NCBI GenBank assembly: GCA_024635795.1
Contig: JAGXIH010000013.1
Span: 124,001 to 188,000 of the forward strand
From: Salegentibacter sp.
Lineage (GTDB): Bacteria; Bacteroidota; Bacteroidia; Flavobacteriales; Flavobacteriaceae
Direction: 5' to 3'
Length of the DNA: 64,000 bases
Shown here: piece by piece, positions 16,573-26,303 of the stretch
Layout: each line of letters starts with the position of its first letter
Numbering within the stretch: position 1 is the stretch's first letter
Notes under the pieces: model-generated
Databases searched by the model: none
What the model was told of the DNA's origin: nothing
What the model saw: the letters and a program-made list of their open reading frames with translations, nothing else
Program-made: the position numbers and the translations under genes

Positions 16573-17052
16573 TTAATTTTTAGAAAAGTTCATTCGAATA
16601 ACAAATGGAGATCCATCCAAACTAACTGTTTGTTCCCATACCATTTGTGTATCACTTAAAGATTTAAGGTTCAATCTGAAACCTTGATTTCCGGTTGTAG
16701 ATTTGTAATTTTCATCGGTTGGTTTTAGTAGGAAATCATACAGACCTTCCGGGGTATTTTCTTCATCTATTGACCACATAAAGGTTCGTTCTCCTCCACC
16801 GCAGTTAATTCCCTGTACCCTGTACGTTCCGTGGTTATTGTTAGACACAAAATCCCAGGTACTTCCTTCAAAGCAATCGGCAGAGGCATCATTTAATAAG
16901 GTTACATTAAACTCACCTGCACTGTTAGGATAGGTTACGCTGGTTAATGTCCAGTCCCCATTAAAGGTTTTTCGGGCCTCTCGGGCGGTTTTACTGGGGC
17001 CGCATGCGGCTACCAGTAATGTTATAGATACTAAAATTAAAAGTTTTTTCAT
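16573..17052 (-). CDS. lipocalin-like lipoprotein
   Basis: A 159-residue lipoprotein with lipobox LVAAC (Cys17) after a short signal peptide. The mature part, from FNGDWTLTSVTYPN to the last strand FVIRMNFSKN, has the GxW start and eight-strand alternation of lipocalin-like domains common in Bacteroidota. Internal cysteines (DCFEGS and INCGGG) may be disulfide-bonded. It probably binds a small hydrophobic ligand or has a structural envelope role. It is the first gene of a pair with the OmpA-like lipoprotein. Confidence 0.8.
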   Translation of the reverse strand: MKKLLILVSITLLVAACGPSKTAREARKTFNGDWTLTSVTYPNSAGEFNVTLLNDASADCFEGSTWDFVSNNNHGTYRVQGINCGGGERTFMWSIDEENTPEGLYDFLLKPTDENYKSTTGNQGFRLNLKSLSDTQMVWEQTVSLDGSPFVIRMNFSKN

Positions 17053-17143
17053 GGTTTTAGTTTTTATTTAAATATAAAAACCCAATGCAAGCCTTGGACC
17101 AAACCAAAAAACCACATTGGATTTTAGATTATAATAGGTTAAA

Positions 17144-17305
17144 TTATCTTCTGAATAATCGACTAATTAATGATATTACCAATAGCACAAGAAAGATGTA
17201 AAAAATTATCTTGGCAATATCAGCGAAACCTTCTGCTATGCCACCAAATCCAAAGATCGCGGCGACCAAAGCGATGATTAAAAAAATTACGATTAAACGT
17301 ACCAT
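17144..17305 (-). CDS. DUF1328 (YtjA-type) small membrane protein
   Basis: A 53-residue protein not long enough for most ORF cut-offs. It reads [20 protein letters not shown], then [13 protein letters not shown], a second hydrophobic helix and the basic end LISRLFRR. This is the complete DUF1328/YtjA pattern: two transmembrane helices joined by a short G-rich turn. In other bacteria these are often stress- or envelope-induced genes of unknown function. It lies alone between the lipocalin gene and the E1 gene. Confidence 0.9.
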   Translation of the reverse strand: MVRLIVIFLIIALVAAIFGFGGIAEGFADIAKIIFYIFLVLLVISLISRLFRR

Positions 17306-17435
17306 AATATTAGATTTTTTGATTAGTTGGAGTCTAAATTACAGTAGGAGTCCTAGGCCCCCAAAAGATTATTACTAATTTAACAGTACGTCCGTTAAGG
17401 TTTCATAATATGATTGAAAAACTGTTTAATTAATG

Positions 17436-19442
17436 CTAATATTCAATTAATTCCTGAAGTTTTTCTTTAAGTCTTTCCTTAGGAAGATATTGTTTTTCCA
17501 GTTGAGGAGCAAAGGGTACAGGAGTTTCCATACTCCCAATTCGGAAGACAGGGGCATCTAGTTGTTCAAAACATTCTTCCTGTATTAATGCGGTAATCTC
17601 TGAAGCCAGGCTGCCAAATAGAGTGTCTTCTGTAAGTACCAGCGCTTTCCCGGTTTTCTTTACCGACTCAATGATGGTATCTTTATCTAAAGGCTGAAGA
17701 CTCCTTAAATCTATTAAATCGGCATTAGAATAATTCATATCCTTTAATACTTCCAGCGCCCAGTGTACACCGGCACCATAAGTGATAATACTGATCTTTT
17801 CCCCTTCACGAAGTAGCGAAGCTTTTCCGAAAGGCAAAGTATAATAATCTGTAGGAACTTCCTGCCGGATACTTCTATATAATGCCTTGTGCTCAAAGAA
17901 AAGAACCGGATTAGGGTCATTAAATGCGGTATTTAAAAGGCCTTTGGCATCATAAGGAAATGCCGGGTAGATTACTTTCAAGCCCGGTGTTTTGAGAAAC
18001 CAGGCTTCATTGGTCTGGCTATGGAAGGGTCCCGCCCCTACTCCTGCTCCACAGGGCATTCTTATAACTACATCGGCATTTTGGTTCCAACGGTAATTGG
18101 TCTTTGCCAAATAGTTTACAATGGGATTAAAGCCAGAGCTTACAAAGTCGCCAAATTGCATTTCTACCATAGCTTTCATCCCGTTAATAGATAATCCCAT
18201 TCCGGCTGCCACTACTGCAGATTCACAAATTGGAGTATTTCTTACTCTTTCGCTGCCAAATTCCGCCAGAAGCCCATCGGTGATTTTAAAAACTCCCCCA
18301 TAATCTGCGATATCCTGGCCCATTAAAACAAGGTTTTCATGTTTTGCCATAGATTGCTTCATGCTTTGGGCAATAGCGTCGATCAATCTTAATTCCTGAG
18401 TCTCTCCTTTTGGTTTAACTTCTTTATAATCAACGATCTTATACACATCATTTAACTCCTTGCTTTCAATAGAAGAGACGGGCTTTTCAGAAAAGGCAAT
18501 CTTTAAATTTTTATCGATTTCAGTTTTAATTTCCGTGATTAACTCATCATTGAATTTTTGATCGAGCAAGTCTTCCGACATTAAATAATTTCTGAAATTA
18601 ATTACCGGATCTTTTTCTGCCCAGTGTTGCATCAATTCTTCGGGTACGTATTTAGTTCCACTAGCCTCTTCGTGGCCACGCATTCTGAAGGTTTTAAATT
18701 CCAGTAAAACAGGTCTCGGATTTTCACGTACACTTTCGGCTATTTCATTCACGCGGGTGTAAACCTCGGTAATATTATTCCCGTCTATAATATGGGATTC
18801 CATTCCATAACCAACGGCACGATCTGCGATGTCTTTACAGCGGTATTGTTCATTGGTAGGCGTAGATAATCCAAATCCATTGTTCTCGACACAAAAAAGT
18901 ACCGGAAGATCCCATACCGAAGCAATATTAAGCGCCTCATGAAAATCTCCTTCACTTGTTCCTCCTTCTCCGGTAAAAACAGCAGTAAGTTTTTTCTCCT
19001 TTTTAAGCTTATGAGCCAGTGCGATCCCATCTGCAACGCCAAGTTGAGGCCCGAGATGCGAAATCATTCCTATAATTTTGTATTCCTGTGTTCCGAAGTG
19101 GAAACTGCGATCCCGGCCTTGGGTAAATCCGTTCATTTTTCCCTGCCACTGGGAGAAAAGTCGGTAAAGAGGAATCTCCCTTCCGGTAAATACCCCCAGG
19201 TTTCTATGCATAGGAAGTATGTATTCATCTTTGTGTAATGCTTTAGTTATTGCCACCGAAATCGCTTCCTGCCCTATTCCGCTAAACCATTTGGAAATCC
19301 TTCCCTGCCGCAGTAAAATGAGCATTTTTTCTTCTATAAGCCTGGGTTTAAGCATCAGACGATATAATTCCAGCAATTCTGTTTTTGAGAGCCCTTCATT
19401 TTTGTAGGCTATATTGGATATTAAAGAGGTTTCTGTGGTCAT
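17436..19442 (-). CDS. 2-oxoacid dehydrogenase E1, fused alpha and beta subunits (branched-chain type)
   Basis: A 668-residue thiamine-diphosphate enzyme. Residues 1-330 are the alpha subunit, with GMISHLGPQLGVADG and the ThDP motif from FTGEGGTSEGDFHEAL to CVENNGFGLST. Residues about 345-668 are the beta subunit, with VLMGQDIADYGGVFKIT, NTPICESA and GAGVGAGPFHSQ. It decarboxylates branched-chain 2-oxoacids and passes the acyl group to lipoyl E2. No E2 or E3 gene is adjacent, so these must lie elsewhere. The fusion is frequent in Bacteroidota. Branched acyl-CoAs from this step would supply iso-fatty-acid starters. Confidence 0.92.
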   Translation of the reverse strand: MTTETSLISNIAYKNEGLSKTELLELYRLMLKPRLIEEKMLILLRQGRISKWFSGIGQEAISVAITKALHKDEYILPMHRNLGVFTGREIPLYRLFSQWQGKMNGFTQGRDRSFHFGTQEYKIIGMISHLGPQLGVADGIALAHKLKKEKKLTAVFTGEGGTSEGDFHEALNIASVWDLPVLFCVENNGFGLSTPTNEQYRCKDIADRAVGYGMESHIIDGNNITEVYTRVNEIAESVRENPRPVLLEFKTFRMRGHEEASGTKYVPEELMQHWAEKDPVINFRNYLMSEDLLDQKFNDELITEIKTEIDKNLKIAFSEKPVSSIESKELNDVYKIVDYKEVKPKGETQELRLIDAIAQSMKQSMAKHENLVLMGQDIADYGGVFKITDGLLAEFGSERVRNTPICESAVVAAGMGLSINGMKAMVEMQFGDFVSSGFNPIVNYLAKTNYRWNQNADVVIRMPCGAGVGAGPFHSQTNEAWFLKTPGLKVIYPAFPYDAKGLLNTAFNDPNPVLFFEHKALYRSIRQEVPTDYYTLPFGKASLLREGEKISIITYGAGVHWALEVLKDMNYSNADLIDLRSLQPLDKDTIIESVKKTGKALVLTEDTLFGSLASEITALIQEECFEQLDAPVFRIGSMETPVPFAPQLEKQYLPKERLKEKLQELIEY

Positions 19443-19461
19443 AATTTGAGGATTTCAAAAT

Positions 19462-19469
19462 CAAATGTA
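19462..19469 (-). promoter_or_regulatory. candidate -7 box (TACATTTG) for the E1 gene
   Basis: On the minus strand TACATTTG fits TAnnTTTG, 20 bases before the ATG at 19442. The -33 region has no clear TTG. Confidence 0.35.
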
Positions 19470-19577
19470 AATAAAAATCTCACGTGTTTATAATGCTAAG
19501 AAAAATATAAACGCTCGGCTTTTCCCTTAATTTTACTTAAATTCGCACGTTGACCTTATACATAAAACCACCCAAAA

Positions 19578-20534
19578 ATGGCAATGAATAATATACCCAG
19601 CGTTAATCTGGCTGATTTTCTGTCGGATGATCCCAAAAGAAAACAAAAATTTGTTGATGAAATTGGTAAAGCTTACGAAGAAATTGGTTTCGTCGCTTTA
19701 AAAAATCATTTTTTGAGCGAAGAGCTGGTAGATGAATTATATAAAGAGGTGAAGGCCTTTTTTAACCTTCCCCTGGAAACTAAACGCAAATATGAAATCG
19801 AAAACCTGGCAGGACAGCGAGGTTACATTTCCTTCGGAAAAGAACACGCGAAAGGTAAAAAGGAGGGTGATCTTAAAGAATTCTGGCATTTTGGTCAGGA
19901 ACCGGCTGAAGACGCGAACTTAATTGAAGATTATCCTCAAAACGTTCAAGTTGAGGAGTTAAAGGATTTTAATCACGTAGGGATGGAAGCCTACCGGATG
20001 CTTGAAAAAACCGGAATTTATGTACTTCGTGCCCTGGCTTTATACATAGGCCTTGATGAGCACTATTTCGATCATTGGGCGAGCAATGGGAACAGTATTT
20101 TAAGACCAATTCACTACCCTCCTATTACCAAAGAACCTAAAGGAGCTGTTAGAGCCGGAGCACATGGGGATATAAATCTTATCACCCTTCTAATGGGAGC
20201 GTCTACAGGAGGCCTGCAGGTGCTTAGAAAAGATGGGGAATGGATAGATGCTATTCCACAGGAGGACGAACTCGTCATTAACGTTGGGGATATGTTGGAG
20301 CGCCATACCAATAATAAGCTGCGTTCTACCATTCACAGGGTAATAAACCCTCCAAAAGAAGAATGGGACAAACCACGTTATTCTATACCTTTCTTTATGC
20401 ATCCGCGAAGTGAGATGCCACTCAATTGCCTGGAAGAATGTATAGATGAAGATCATCCAAAACAGTATGAAGATATAACCGCCGGCGATTTCTTACATCA
20501 GCGTCTGGTAGAAATAGGTCTGGCAAAAAAATAA
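19578..20534 (+). CDS. 2-oxoglutarate/Fe(II) oxygenase of the isopenicillin-N-synthase family
   Basis: A 318-residue non-heme iron oxygenase. The N-terminal DIOX_N part contains IGFVALKNH, and the double-stranded beta helix carries the iron ligands His196 and Asp198 (GAHGDINLITLL) and His253 (STIHRVINP). The 2OG-binding pair Arg267-x-Ser269 lies in PRYSIPFFMHP. The substrate is unknown; the family hydroxylates, desaturates or cyclises small molecules. Conserved next to a SUI1 gene, 4 bases downstream, which suggests a housekeeping rather than a pathway-specific role. Confidence 0.88.
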   Translation: MAMNNIPSVNLADFLSDDPKRKQKFVDEIGKAYEEIGFVALKNHFLSEELVDELYKEVKAFFNLPLETKRKYEIENLAGQRGYISFGKEHAKGKKEGDLKEFWHFGQEPAEDANLIEDYPQNVQVEELKDFNHVGMEAYRMLEKTGIYVLRALALYIGLDEHYFDHWASNGNSILRPIHYPPITKEPKGAVRAGAHGDINLITLLMGASTGGLQVLRKDGEWIDAIPQEDELVINVGDMLERHTNNKLRSTIHRVINPPKEEWDKPRYSIPFFMHPRSEMPLNCLEECIDEDHPKQYEDITAGDFLHQRLVEIGLAKK

Positions 20535-20538
20535 TTTT

Positions 20539-20892
20539 ATGGCAAAGAAAAAGATGGGACTCGAAGATCTTGGAGGTTTCGTTTTTTCAACCGACGATGA
20601 TTTTGATGAAAATGAAATCCATCAAGATGATACTGAACTCTTAAGCCCCGGTGAGCAACGACTGGAAGCCCATTTCAGCAAAAAAGGCCGCGGTGGTAAA
20701 ACTGTGACCATTATTAAAGGTTTTGAAGGCCCCGAGGAAGATTTGATCACTCTGGGAAAAAAACTTAAAAAAAGCTGTGGCGTGGGCGGCTCGGTTAAGG
20801 ATGGAGAAATCATCATTCAGGGTGATGACCGCGAAAAGATTATGAAATTGCTTCAAAAGGACGGATATAAAGTAAAAAAAGTTGGTGGTTAA
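20539..20892 (+). CDS. SUI1/YciH-type translation initiation factor
   Basis: A 117-residue protein. An N-terminal acidic, flexible stretch of about 45 residues is followed by a SUI1 (eIF1-like) domain from KTVTIIKGFEG to YKVKKVGG, with the basic KKLKKSCGVGGSVKDG loop expected at the P site. Bacterial YciH homologues influence start-codon fidelity. It begins 4 bases after the oxygenase stop, so the two are cotranscribed. Confidence 0.9.
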   Translation: MAKKKMGLEDLGGFVFSTDDDFDENEIHQDDTELLSPGEQRLEAHFSKKGRGGKTVTIIKGFEGPEEDLITLGKKLKKSCGVGGSVKDGEIIIQGDDREKIMKLLQKDGYKVKKVGG

Positions 20893-20916
20893 CTGTACAA
20901 CATTTAAATAGCTGTT

Positions 20917-21849
20917 ATGGAAGGTACCGCTTTACACATCACCAACGGTGATGAGCTCACTGAAGAATTGCTGGAACTCAACCTGCCAGGGGAAGTAGTG
21001 ATCTGGCGTGAAATGTTATGCGAAGGTCCTACCCTGCAGGAAGTAGGTAGCCAGGAATTCCTCAAACAGCGTAAAAAATTTCTTAAAAAAAATTATGGGA
21101 TTTCTGCGGAAGATTATGAAGAGAAATTCGTTTCTCAATTAAAGAAACTTAAGACTGCAAAAGATCATGATTATGTTGTATTGTGGTTCGAATTTGATCT
21201 TTTCTGTCATATCAATATGCTGGCTGCCATCAGTTACTATCTTAACCATAGAGAGAGTAAACCTTTTTTCCTGGTTTGTAGTAAAAAATTAAAAGGCGAA
21301 GAAGAACAAAAACCACTTTCCCGGCTTTCTCCAAAACAATTACTCAATCACTACGAAAACAGGATCGCTCTTAATTCTGATGATACTGAAATCGCACTTT
21401 TGATCTGGGAACTTTATTGCAGTAATAACCCTATGAAACTCAAGCAGCAAATCAAGACTACCTCCAATTTTGAGTATTTATCCAGTTGCATAAGAGCACA
21501 TATAGAACGCTTTCCCAATTCGGAAACCGGACTCAATACCCTGGAGCAAAACGTACTTAAACTTATCAAAAAATACCAGATCACCTCTTTGAATCAATTA
21601 CTGGGCTATGCCCTCCAATACCAAGGTTATTACGGCTACAGCGATTTACAGATGCAACGCCTTATCGATAAGATTAAAAATTTCTTCCAGATTGTTAACA
21701 AGCGAGTAAGCCTTACAGAAAAGGGAGAGTTAGCCCTGGAAAAGAAAAAGAATTTTTACGGAGAACTTAAAAATGAAGATTACCTGGGAGGAGCAAGAAT
21801 GTATGATTTCTTATATGATTCTGAGTCCCATCGCTTATTAAAATTATAG
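20917..21849 (+). CDS. DUF1835 (N) and DUF3658-like (C) protein
   Basis: A 310-residue cytoplasmic protein of unknown function. The N-terminal part begins ALHITNGDELTEELLEL and has IWREMLCEGP and VVLWFEFDLFCHINM, which are typical of DUF1835. The C-terminal third (residues about 215-310), from NVLKLIKKYQ to LGGARMYDF, is a helical region like DUF3658. No catalytic residues can be assigned. It lies 24 bases after the SUI1 gene and 1 base before the nucleoside phosphorylase gene, so it is part of a co-directional string. Confidence 0.8.
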   Translation: MEGTALHITNGDELTEELLELNLPGEVVIWREMLCEGPTLQEVGSQEFLKQRKKFLKKNYGISAEDYEEKFVSQLKKLKTAKDHDYVVLWFEFDLFCHINMLAAISYYLNHRESKPFFLVCSKKLKGEEEQKPLSRLSPKQLLNHYENRIALNSDDTEIALLIWELYCSNNPMKLKQQIKTTSNFEYLSSCIRAHIERFPNSETGLNTLEQNVLKLIKKYQITSLNQLLGYALQYQGYYGYSDLQMQRLIDKIKNFFQIVNKRVSLTEKGELALEKKKNFYGELKNEDYLGGARMYDFLYDSESHRLLKL

Positions 21850-21850
21850 A

Positions 21851-22741
21851 ATGAAAATTAAAGCTTCAGAATTAATATTAAACAAAAATGGAAGTATTTA
21901 TCATTTAAACCTCCTTCCTGAGCAAATTGCTGAAACTATAATCACCGTTGGAGATCCAAATCGGGTTGCAAGAGTTTCAAAGTACTTCGAAAAAATTGAA
22001 CATAGAATAGAAAAAAGGGAGTTTCATACCCATACTGGTTATTATAAAGGTAAGCGTCTTAGCGTGGTATCTACAGGAATTGGCCCCGATAATATTGATA
22101 TTGTCTTTAACGAGCTCGATGCCCTGGTAAATATTGATTTTGAAACCCGAAGTCCGAAGGAAAAACTTAGTACGCTGAACCTTGTAAGAATAGGTACTTC
22201 AGGATCAATTCAATCGGAAATCCCAGTGGATTCTTTTCTTATAAGTGAGAATTCCATCGGTTTTGACGGAGTTCTTCATTTTTATAAAAATGAAAATATT
22301 CAAGACCTTGATTTCGCAAAGGCCTTTATAGAACATCTCAACTGGTTTGAAAAGAAAGCAAGTCCTTATGTGGTTGCAGCAGATAAAGAATTAGTAGAAA
22401 AACTTTATTCTTCTAAAGTTTTTAAAGGTACTACCGCCACGAATATTGGTTTCTACGGTCCTCAGGGAAGAGTACTCAGACTTGCTTTGCAGGATGATTC
22501 CATGAATGATAAGATCGCTTCTTTTTCTTATAAAAACACCAAGATCACCAATATGGAAATGGAAACTGCAACCATGTATGGCCTTGCAAAATTACTGGGG
22601 CATCGTTCCGTTTCTATGAATGCCATAATAGCCAACAGAGCTACAGGAGATTTTTCAAAAGATCCCGGGAAAATAGTAGACGACCTGATTGTTTACACCC
22701 TGAATAAGCTTGTAGACCAGGCTGATTTAACAGAATATTAG
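21851..22741 (+). CDS. nucleoside phosphorylase (PNP/UDP family)
   Basis: A 296-residue enzyme of the purine-nucleoside/uridine phosphorylase superfamily, which splits nucleosides with phosphate. The phosphate-binding motif is TVGDPNRVARVS (residues about 32-43). The second phosphate/ribose block STGIGPDNIDIV and the ribose-binding NMEMETATMYGLA are present. The base specificity loop most resembles uridine phosphorylases, but an exact substrate is not assigned. It begins 1 base after the DUF1835 stop, indicating coupling. Confidence 0.88.
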   Translation: MKIKASELILNKNGSIYHLNLLPEQIAETIITVGDPNRVARVSKYFEKIEHRIEKREFHTHTGYYKGKRLSVVSTGIGPDNIDIVFNELDALVNIDFETRSPKEKLSTLNLVRIGTSGSIQSEIPVDSFLISENSIGFDGVLHFYKNENIQDLDFAKAFIEHLNWFEKKASPYVVAADKELVEKLYSSKVFKGTTATNIGFYGPQGRVLRLALQDDSMNDKIASFSYKNTKITNMEMETATMYGLAKLLGHRSVSMNAIIANRATGDFSKDPGKIVDDLIVYTLNKLVDQADLTEY

Positions 22742-22788
22742 AAACAGCACCATAGCCTAATTTGTATTTTTGGAGAAATCCATAATCT

Positions 22789-24846
22789 ATGCAAGAAACT
22801 TCTGAGGACCTCCCTTTAATACATAGGGACCTTAACTGGCTCAGCTTTAACGGGAGAGTGTTACAGGAAGCCGAAGACAAAGTTAATCCTCTGTATGAGC
22901 GCATTCAGTTTTTGGCTATATTTTCATCGAATCTGGATGAATATTTTAGGGTTAGAGTATCTCAATTAAGGCAAATAAAAAGGGTGGAAAAAAGTATCCG
23001 TAAAAAGCTTGCTCTTAAACCTACCAGGATTACCAAACAAATTATTGAAAAAGTAAAAAAACAGCAAGACAGATTTGGTGAGATCTACCATGGGCAAATT
23101 CTCCCTGAATTGGCCGAAAACGGGATCAACCTTATTGATCATCAAAAGTTCACCGATGATCAAAAGAAATTTGTAGCTGATTTTTTTCAGAAAAAAATAG
23201 AGCCATTCCTCACCCCAAGAATAATTGATCTTAATAAGGAAAATGAACTCTTTCTCGAGAACTCGGTATTATATTTTATCCTGAGTTTTAAGGAGGAAAA
23301 TGTATTGGGGGTTGTAAATCTTCCTGTACAAAGCTGTGGAAGATTTATAAGCCTGGAGAGTCAGGGAGACGCATTTTTTCTAACTTATCTGGATGAAATT
23401 CTTCGCGGTGAAATTGCTCAGGTTTTCCCAGGTAAAGAAATCACTGGTATTTATGAGGTAAAGCTTTCTCGTGATGCCGAGCTGTATATCGAAGTTAAAT
23501 ATACAGTGGGGCTTGCTGAAAAGATCTACGAGTCTCTGGCACAAAGAATGGACGGCCAACCAACCCGTCTGTTGTATGATGCTGAAATGCCTTATGAGGT
23601 TCAAAAGAAAATAAGAAAATTACTTGGCCTTGGGAAAATAGATATGATGCCCGGGGGAAGATATCACAACTTTAAAGATTTCTTTTCATTTCCAGATCCT
23701 ACTAATAATCCGGAACTTAAGTTTAAGCCCATGCCTCCAATTAAGCATAAAACACTGGAGGAAAGTGGGAATTACTTCAAAACCATTACGGAGAAGGATC
23801 AATCTGTTCATTTCCCGTATATGTCATTTAAATATGTTGAAAAATTCCTGGAACAGGCTGTTTCCGATAAAGATGTTACACATATTAAAATCTCCCTTTA
23901 CAGGGTGGCTGATGAGTCTAAGTTGACCACTTCTTTATTACAAGCGTTAGAAAACGGCAAAAAGGTCACAGTGTTTGTTGAGGCTAAAGCGCGTTTTGAT
24001 GAGGAGAACAATATTATCTGGGGACGAAAATTCGAGGAAAAAGGTGCTAATGTAATATATAGTTACCCCAAGATCAAGGTGCATTCAAAAGTTATGCTGG
24101 TGACCCGTCGCGAAAAGGAATCCTTAACCCACTATGCCTATATAGGAACCGGAAATTTTAATAGTGAAACTTCAAAGATCTATTGTGACCACGCAATCTT
24201 TACCGCTAGTAAAAGCATTACTAAAGAACTCTCACGACTCTTTAAAGTTCTGGAAGGCGATTTGATAATCCCCAGGGAAAAGAACCTGCTTATCTCCCCC
24301 TTCTCTACCCGGCAACATTTCAGCAAATTGATCTATAATGAAATTGACAATGCCAGGGAAGGCAAAAAAGCAAAGATCACCGCTAAGATGAACAGCCTTG
24401 AAGATCCCGAGATGATCGAGCTGCTTTATAAAGCCAGCCAGGCCGGAGTTGAGATCCGTCTTTTGGTAAGAGGTTTTACTTGCCTTATTCCGGGTGTGAA
24501 AGGTTTAAGTGAGAATATTTATATAACCAGTATAGTAGATCGTTTCCTGGAGCATGGACGCATTTATTTATTTGAAAACGGTGGAAAAGAATTGATCTTC
24601 TACGGAAGCGCGGATTGGATGACCCGAAATCTCGACAGGAGAATTGAAGTAATTGCTCCTATCCTGGATGAAGATATAGCTACTGAGTTTAAGGAAATTC
24701 TCGATATTCAGCTAAGGGATAATGTAAAAGCCCGAATCCAGGATGAAGAAGAAAGCAATACCTATGTACAGGCAAAAGAGGGTGAAAAATCAATAAGATC
24801 CCAGAACGAGATCTATAATTATCTAAAGAAAAAGCATTCAAAATGA
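22789..24846 (+). CDS. ppk1: polyphosphate kinase 1
   Basis: A full-length 685-residue PPK1, which reversibly makes polyphosphate from ATP. The N-terminal domain starts with HRDLNWLSFNGRVL and FSSNLDEYFRVRVSQL. The catalytic histidine that becomes phosphorylated is His432 in KIKVHSKVMLV. A second phospholipase-D-like domain has YIGTGNFNSETS and FYGSADWMTRNLDRR. The gene overlaps the start of the next gene by 4 bases (ATGA), so polyphosphate synthesis is coupled with a binding-protein-like gene. Confidence 0.96.
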   Translation: MQETSEDLPLIHRDLNWLSFNGRVLQEAEDKVNPLYERIQFLAIFSSNLDEYFRVRVSQLRQIKRVEKSIRKKLALKPTRITKQIIEKVKKQQDRFGEIYHGQILPELAENGINLIDHQKFTDDQKKFVADFFQKKIEPFLTPRIIDLNKENELFLENSVLYFILSFKEENVLGVVNLPVQSCGRFISLESQGDAFFLTYLDEILRGEIAQVFPGKEITGIYEVKLSRDAELYIEVKYTVGLAEKIYESLAQRMDGQPTRLLYDAEMPYEVQKKIRKLLGLGKIDMMPGGRYHNFKDFFSFPDPTNNPELKFKPMPPIKHKTLEESGNYFKTITEKDQSVHFPYMSFKYVEKFLEQAVSDKDVTHIKISLYRVADESKLTTSLLQALENGKKVTVFVEAKARFDEENNIIWGRKFEEKGANVIYSYPKIKVHSKVMLVTRREKESLTHYAYIGTGNFNSETSKIYCDHAIFTASKSITKELSRLFKVLEGDLIIPREKNLLISPFSTRQHFSKLIYNEIDNAREGKKAKITAKMNSLEDPEMIELLYKASQAGVEIRLLVRGFTCLIPGVKGLSENIYITSIVDRFLEHGRIYLFENGGKELIFYGSADWMTRNLDRRIEVIAPILDEDIATEFKEILDIQLRDNVKARIQDEEESNTYVQAKEGEKSIRSQNEIYNYLKKKHSK

Positions 24847-25697
24847 AAACCATAAAAGTAGGCGGAGTGCCGGAACATTTTAATTTTCCCTGGCATAAAT
24901 GCATCGAAGAAGGAAAATTTCAGGAGAAAGGCATTAATGTTATCTGGAAAGATTTTCCTGGCGGCACTGGTGCTATGAATAAAGCCTTAAGATCTGGAGA
25001 AATTGACGTTGCTGTGATTCTTACTGAAGGTATTATAAAAGATATAATTGGTGGAAATCAAAGCAAGATCCTGCAATCTTATATAGGTTCTCCACTCATT
25101 TGGGGAATTCACGTCGCAGCTGGTTCAAAATATAATTCAGTTGAAGAACTTAAAGGGACCAAAGCTGCGATAAGCCGCTATGGATCGGGATCTCACTTAA
25201 TGGCTTACGTAAATGCTGAGAGACATCAATGGAACATTAAGAAGGATCTCGATTTCGAAGTAGTCAATGATATTGATGGTGCCGTTGAAGCCCTTAAAAC
25301 TGATAAAGCCCAGTATTTTATGTGGGAACATTTCACTACTAAGCCCTTGGTAGACAATCGCACTTTCAGACTGGTAGCCGATTGCCCAACACCCTGGCCC
25401 TGTTTTATGATCGTGGCAAGAGATCAGGCGATAAAGTTTAATGCTGAAAGACTTAAAACAATGCTTCAGGTTCTAAATGAAGAAACTTCAAAGTTCAAAG
25501 AAATCCCGGACCTTGCTAATATTCTTGCCGATAATTATCGGCAAAAACCGGAAGATATCGCGAAATGGTTGGAAATAACCAGCTGGAGTCAGGAACAAAT
25601 AAGTGAGGCAGAAGTAGAAGCGGTTCAGGATAAATTATTGGAACTTAATTTAATTTCAAAGAAACAGCCATCTTCCGAAATAATTCATAATTTGTAG
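24843..25697 (+). CDS. cytosolic periplasmic-binding-protein-like protein coupled to ppk1
   Basis: A 284-residue protein with a type 2 substrate-binding fold: VGGVPEHFNFPWHKCIEEG at the start, FPGGTGAMNKALRSGEID, then VAVILTEG, SVEELKGTKAAISRYGSGS and a hinge near VNDIDGAVEAL. It looks like the NMT1/THI5-type or sulfonate-type binding proteins. It has neither a signal peptide nor a lipobox, so it should stay in the cytosol. No ABC permease or ATPase gene is near. Its ATG overlaps the ppk1 stop, so the two are probably made together. Ligand unknown. Confidence 0.75.
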   Translation: MKTIKVGGVPEHFNFPWHKCIEEGKFQEKGINVIWKDFPGGTGAMNKALRSGEIDVAVILTEGIIKDIIGGNQSKILQSYIGSPLIWGIHVAAGSKYNSVEELKGTKAAISRYGSGSHLMAYVNAERHQWNIKKDLDFEVVNDIDGAVEALKTDKAQYFMWEHFTTKPLVDNRTFRLVADCPTPWPCFMIVARDQAIKFNAERLKTMLQVLNEETSKFKEIPDLANILADNYRQKPEDIAKWLEITSWSQEQISEAEVEAVQDKLLELNLISKKQPSSEIIHNL

Positions 25698-25725
25698 CCA
25701 TTATTCATCAATCACCCCCCATTAA

Positions 25726-26301
25726 ATGGAAAATTTATTTTTATTTGCTTTTGTATTTATTACTTCAGTTACTTTTGCACAAGACTCCCAAAACAATGAA
25801 ACTACCGAACCCGAAAAAAGGGACATCACTCAAAATGAATTGAGTATTGGTGCATTCAATCTGGTCGCTTTTGGAGCTTTAGATATTACTTACGAACGTA
25901 TTATAGACAAGAATTCCAGTTGGGCAGTTGAAGGTTTTATTAAGGCTTTAGATCGTGACAACGAAGATGTGGACGATGCTTTCTACAAAGATTTCTCACT
26001 AACCGGTAAATACAAATATTTTTTTGGAGATAATTATGCTCGCGGATTTTATGTTCACGGTTTCGGAATGCTTTCCAACGGAGAATATGACAATGATTAT
26101 GTAACCGGGCCAGATGGCTACGGTTATTATCAATACGAAGATTACACCGATTTTGCAATTGGCTTCGGAATTGGCGGGAAATTCGTTTCCCAAGGCGGTT
26201 TCTTCCTGGATTTAAATACCGGCATTGGCAGAAATTTATTCAACGAAAATTCACCTACAATTGTTGGACAGTTTAATGTAAATCTTGGTTTCAGATTCTA
26301 A
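25726..26301 (+). CDS. outer-membrane beta-barrel protein, DUF3575-like
   Basis: A 191-residue exported protein. The signal peptide ends near VTFAQ (residue 19). The mature part alternates aromatic and polar residues in 6-8 strands (ELSIGAFNLVAFGALDITYE, KYKYFFGDN, GFFLDLNTGIGRN) and ends FNVNLGFRF with a terminal Phe, the usual Bam signal. It most resembles DUF3575 porin-like proteins. Function unknown. It is convergent with ung; the stops are 2 bases apart with no terminator between. Confidence 0.78.
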   Translation: MENLFLFAFVFITSVTFAQDSQNNETTEPEKRDITQNELSIGAFNLVAFGALDITYERIIDKNSSWAVEGFIKALDRDNEDVDDAFYKDFSLTGKYKYFFGDNYARGFYVHGFGMLSNGEYDNDYVTGPDGYGYYQYEDYTDFAIGFGIGGKFVSQGGFFLDLNTGIGRNLFNENSPTIVGQFNVNLGFRF

Positions 26302-26303
26302 GG

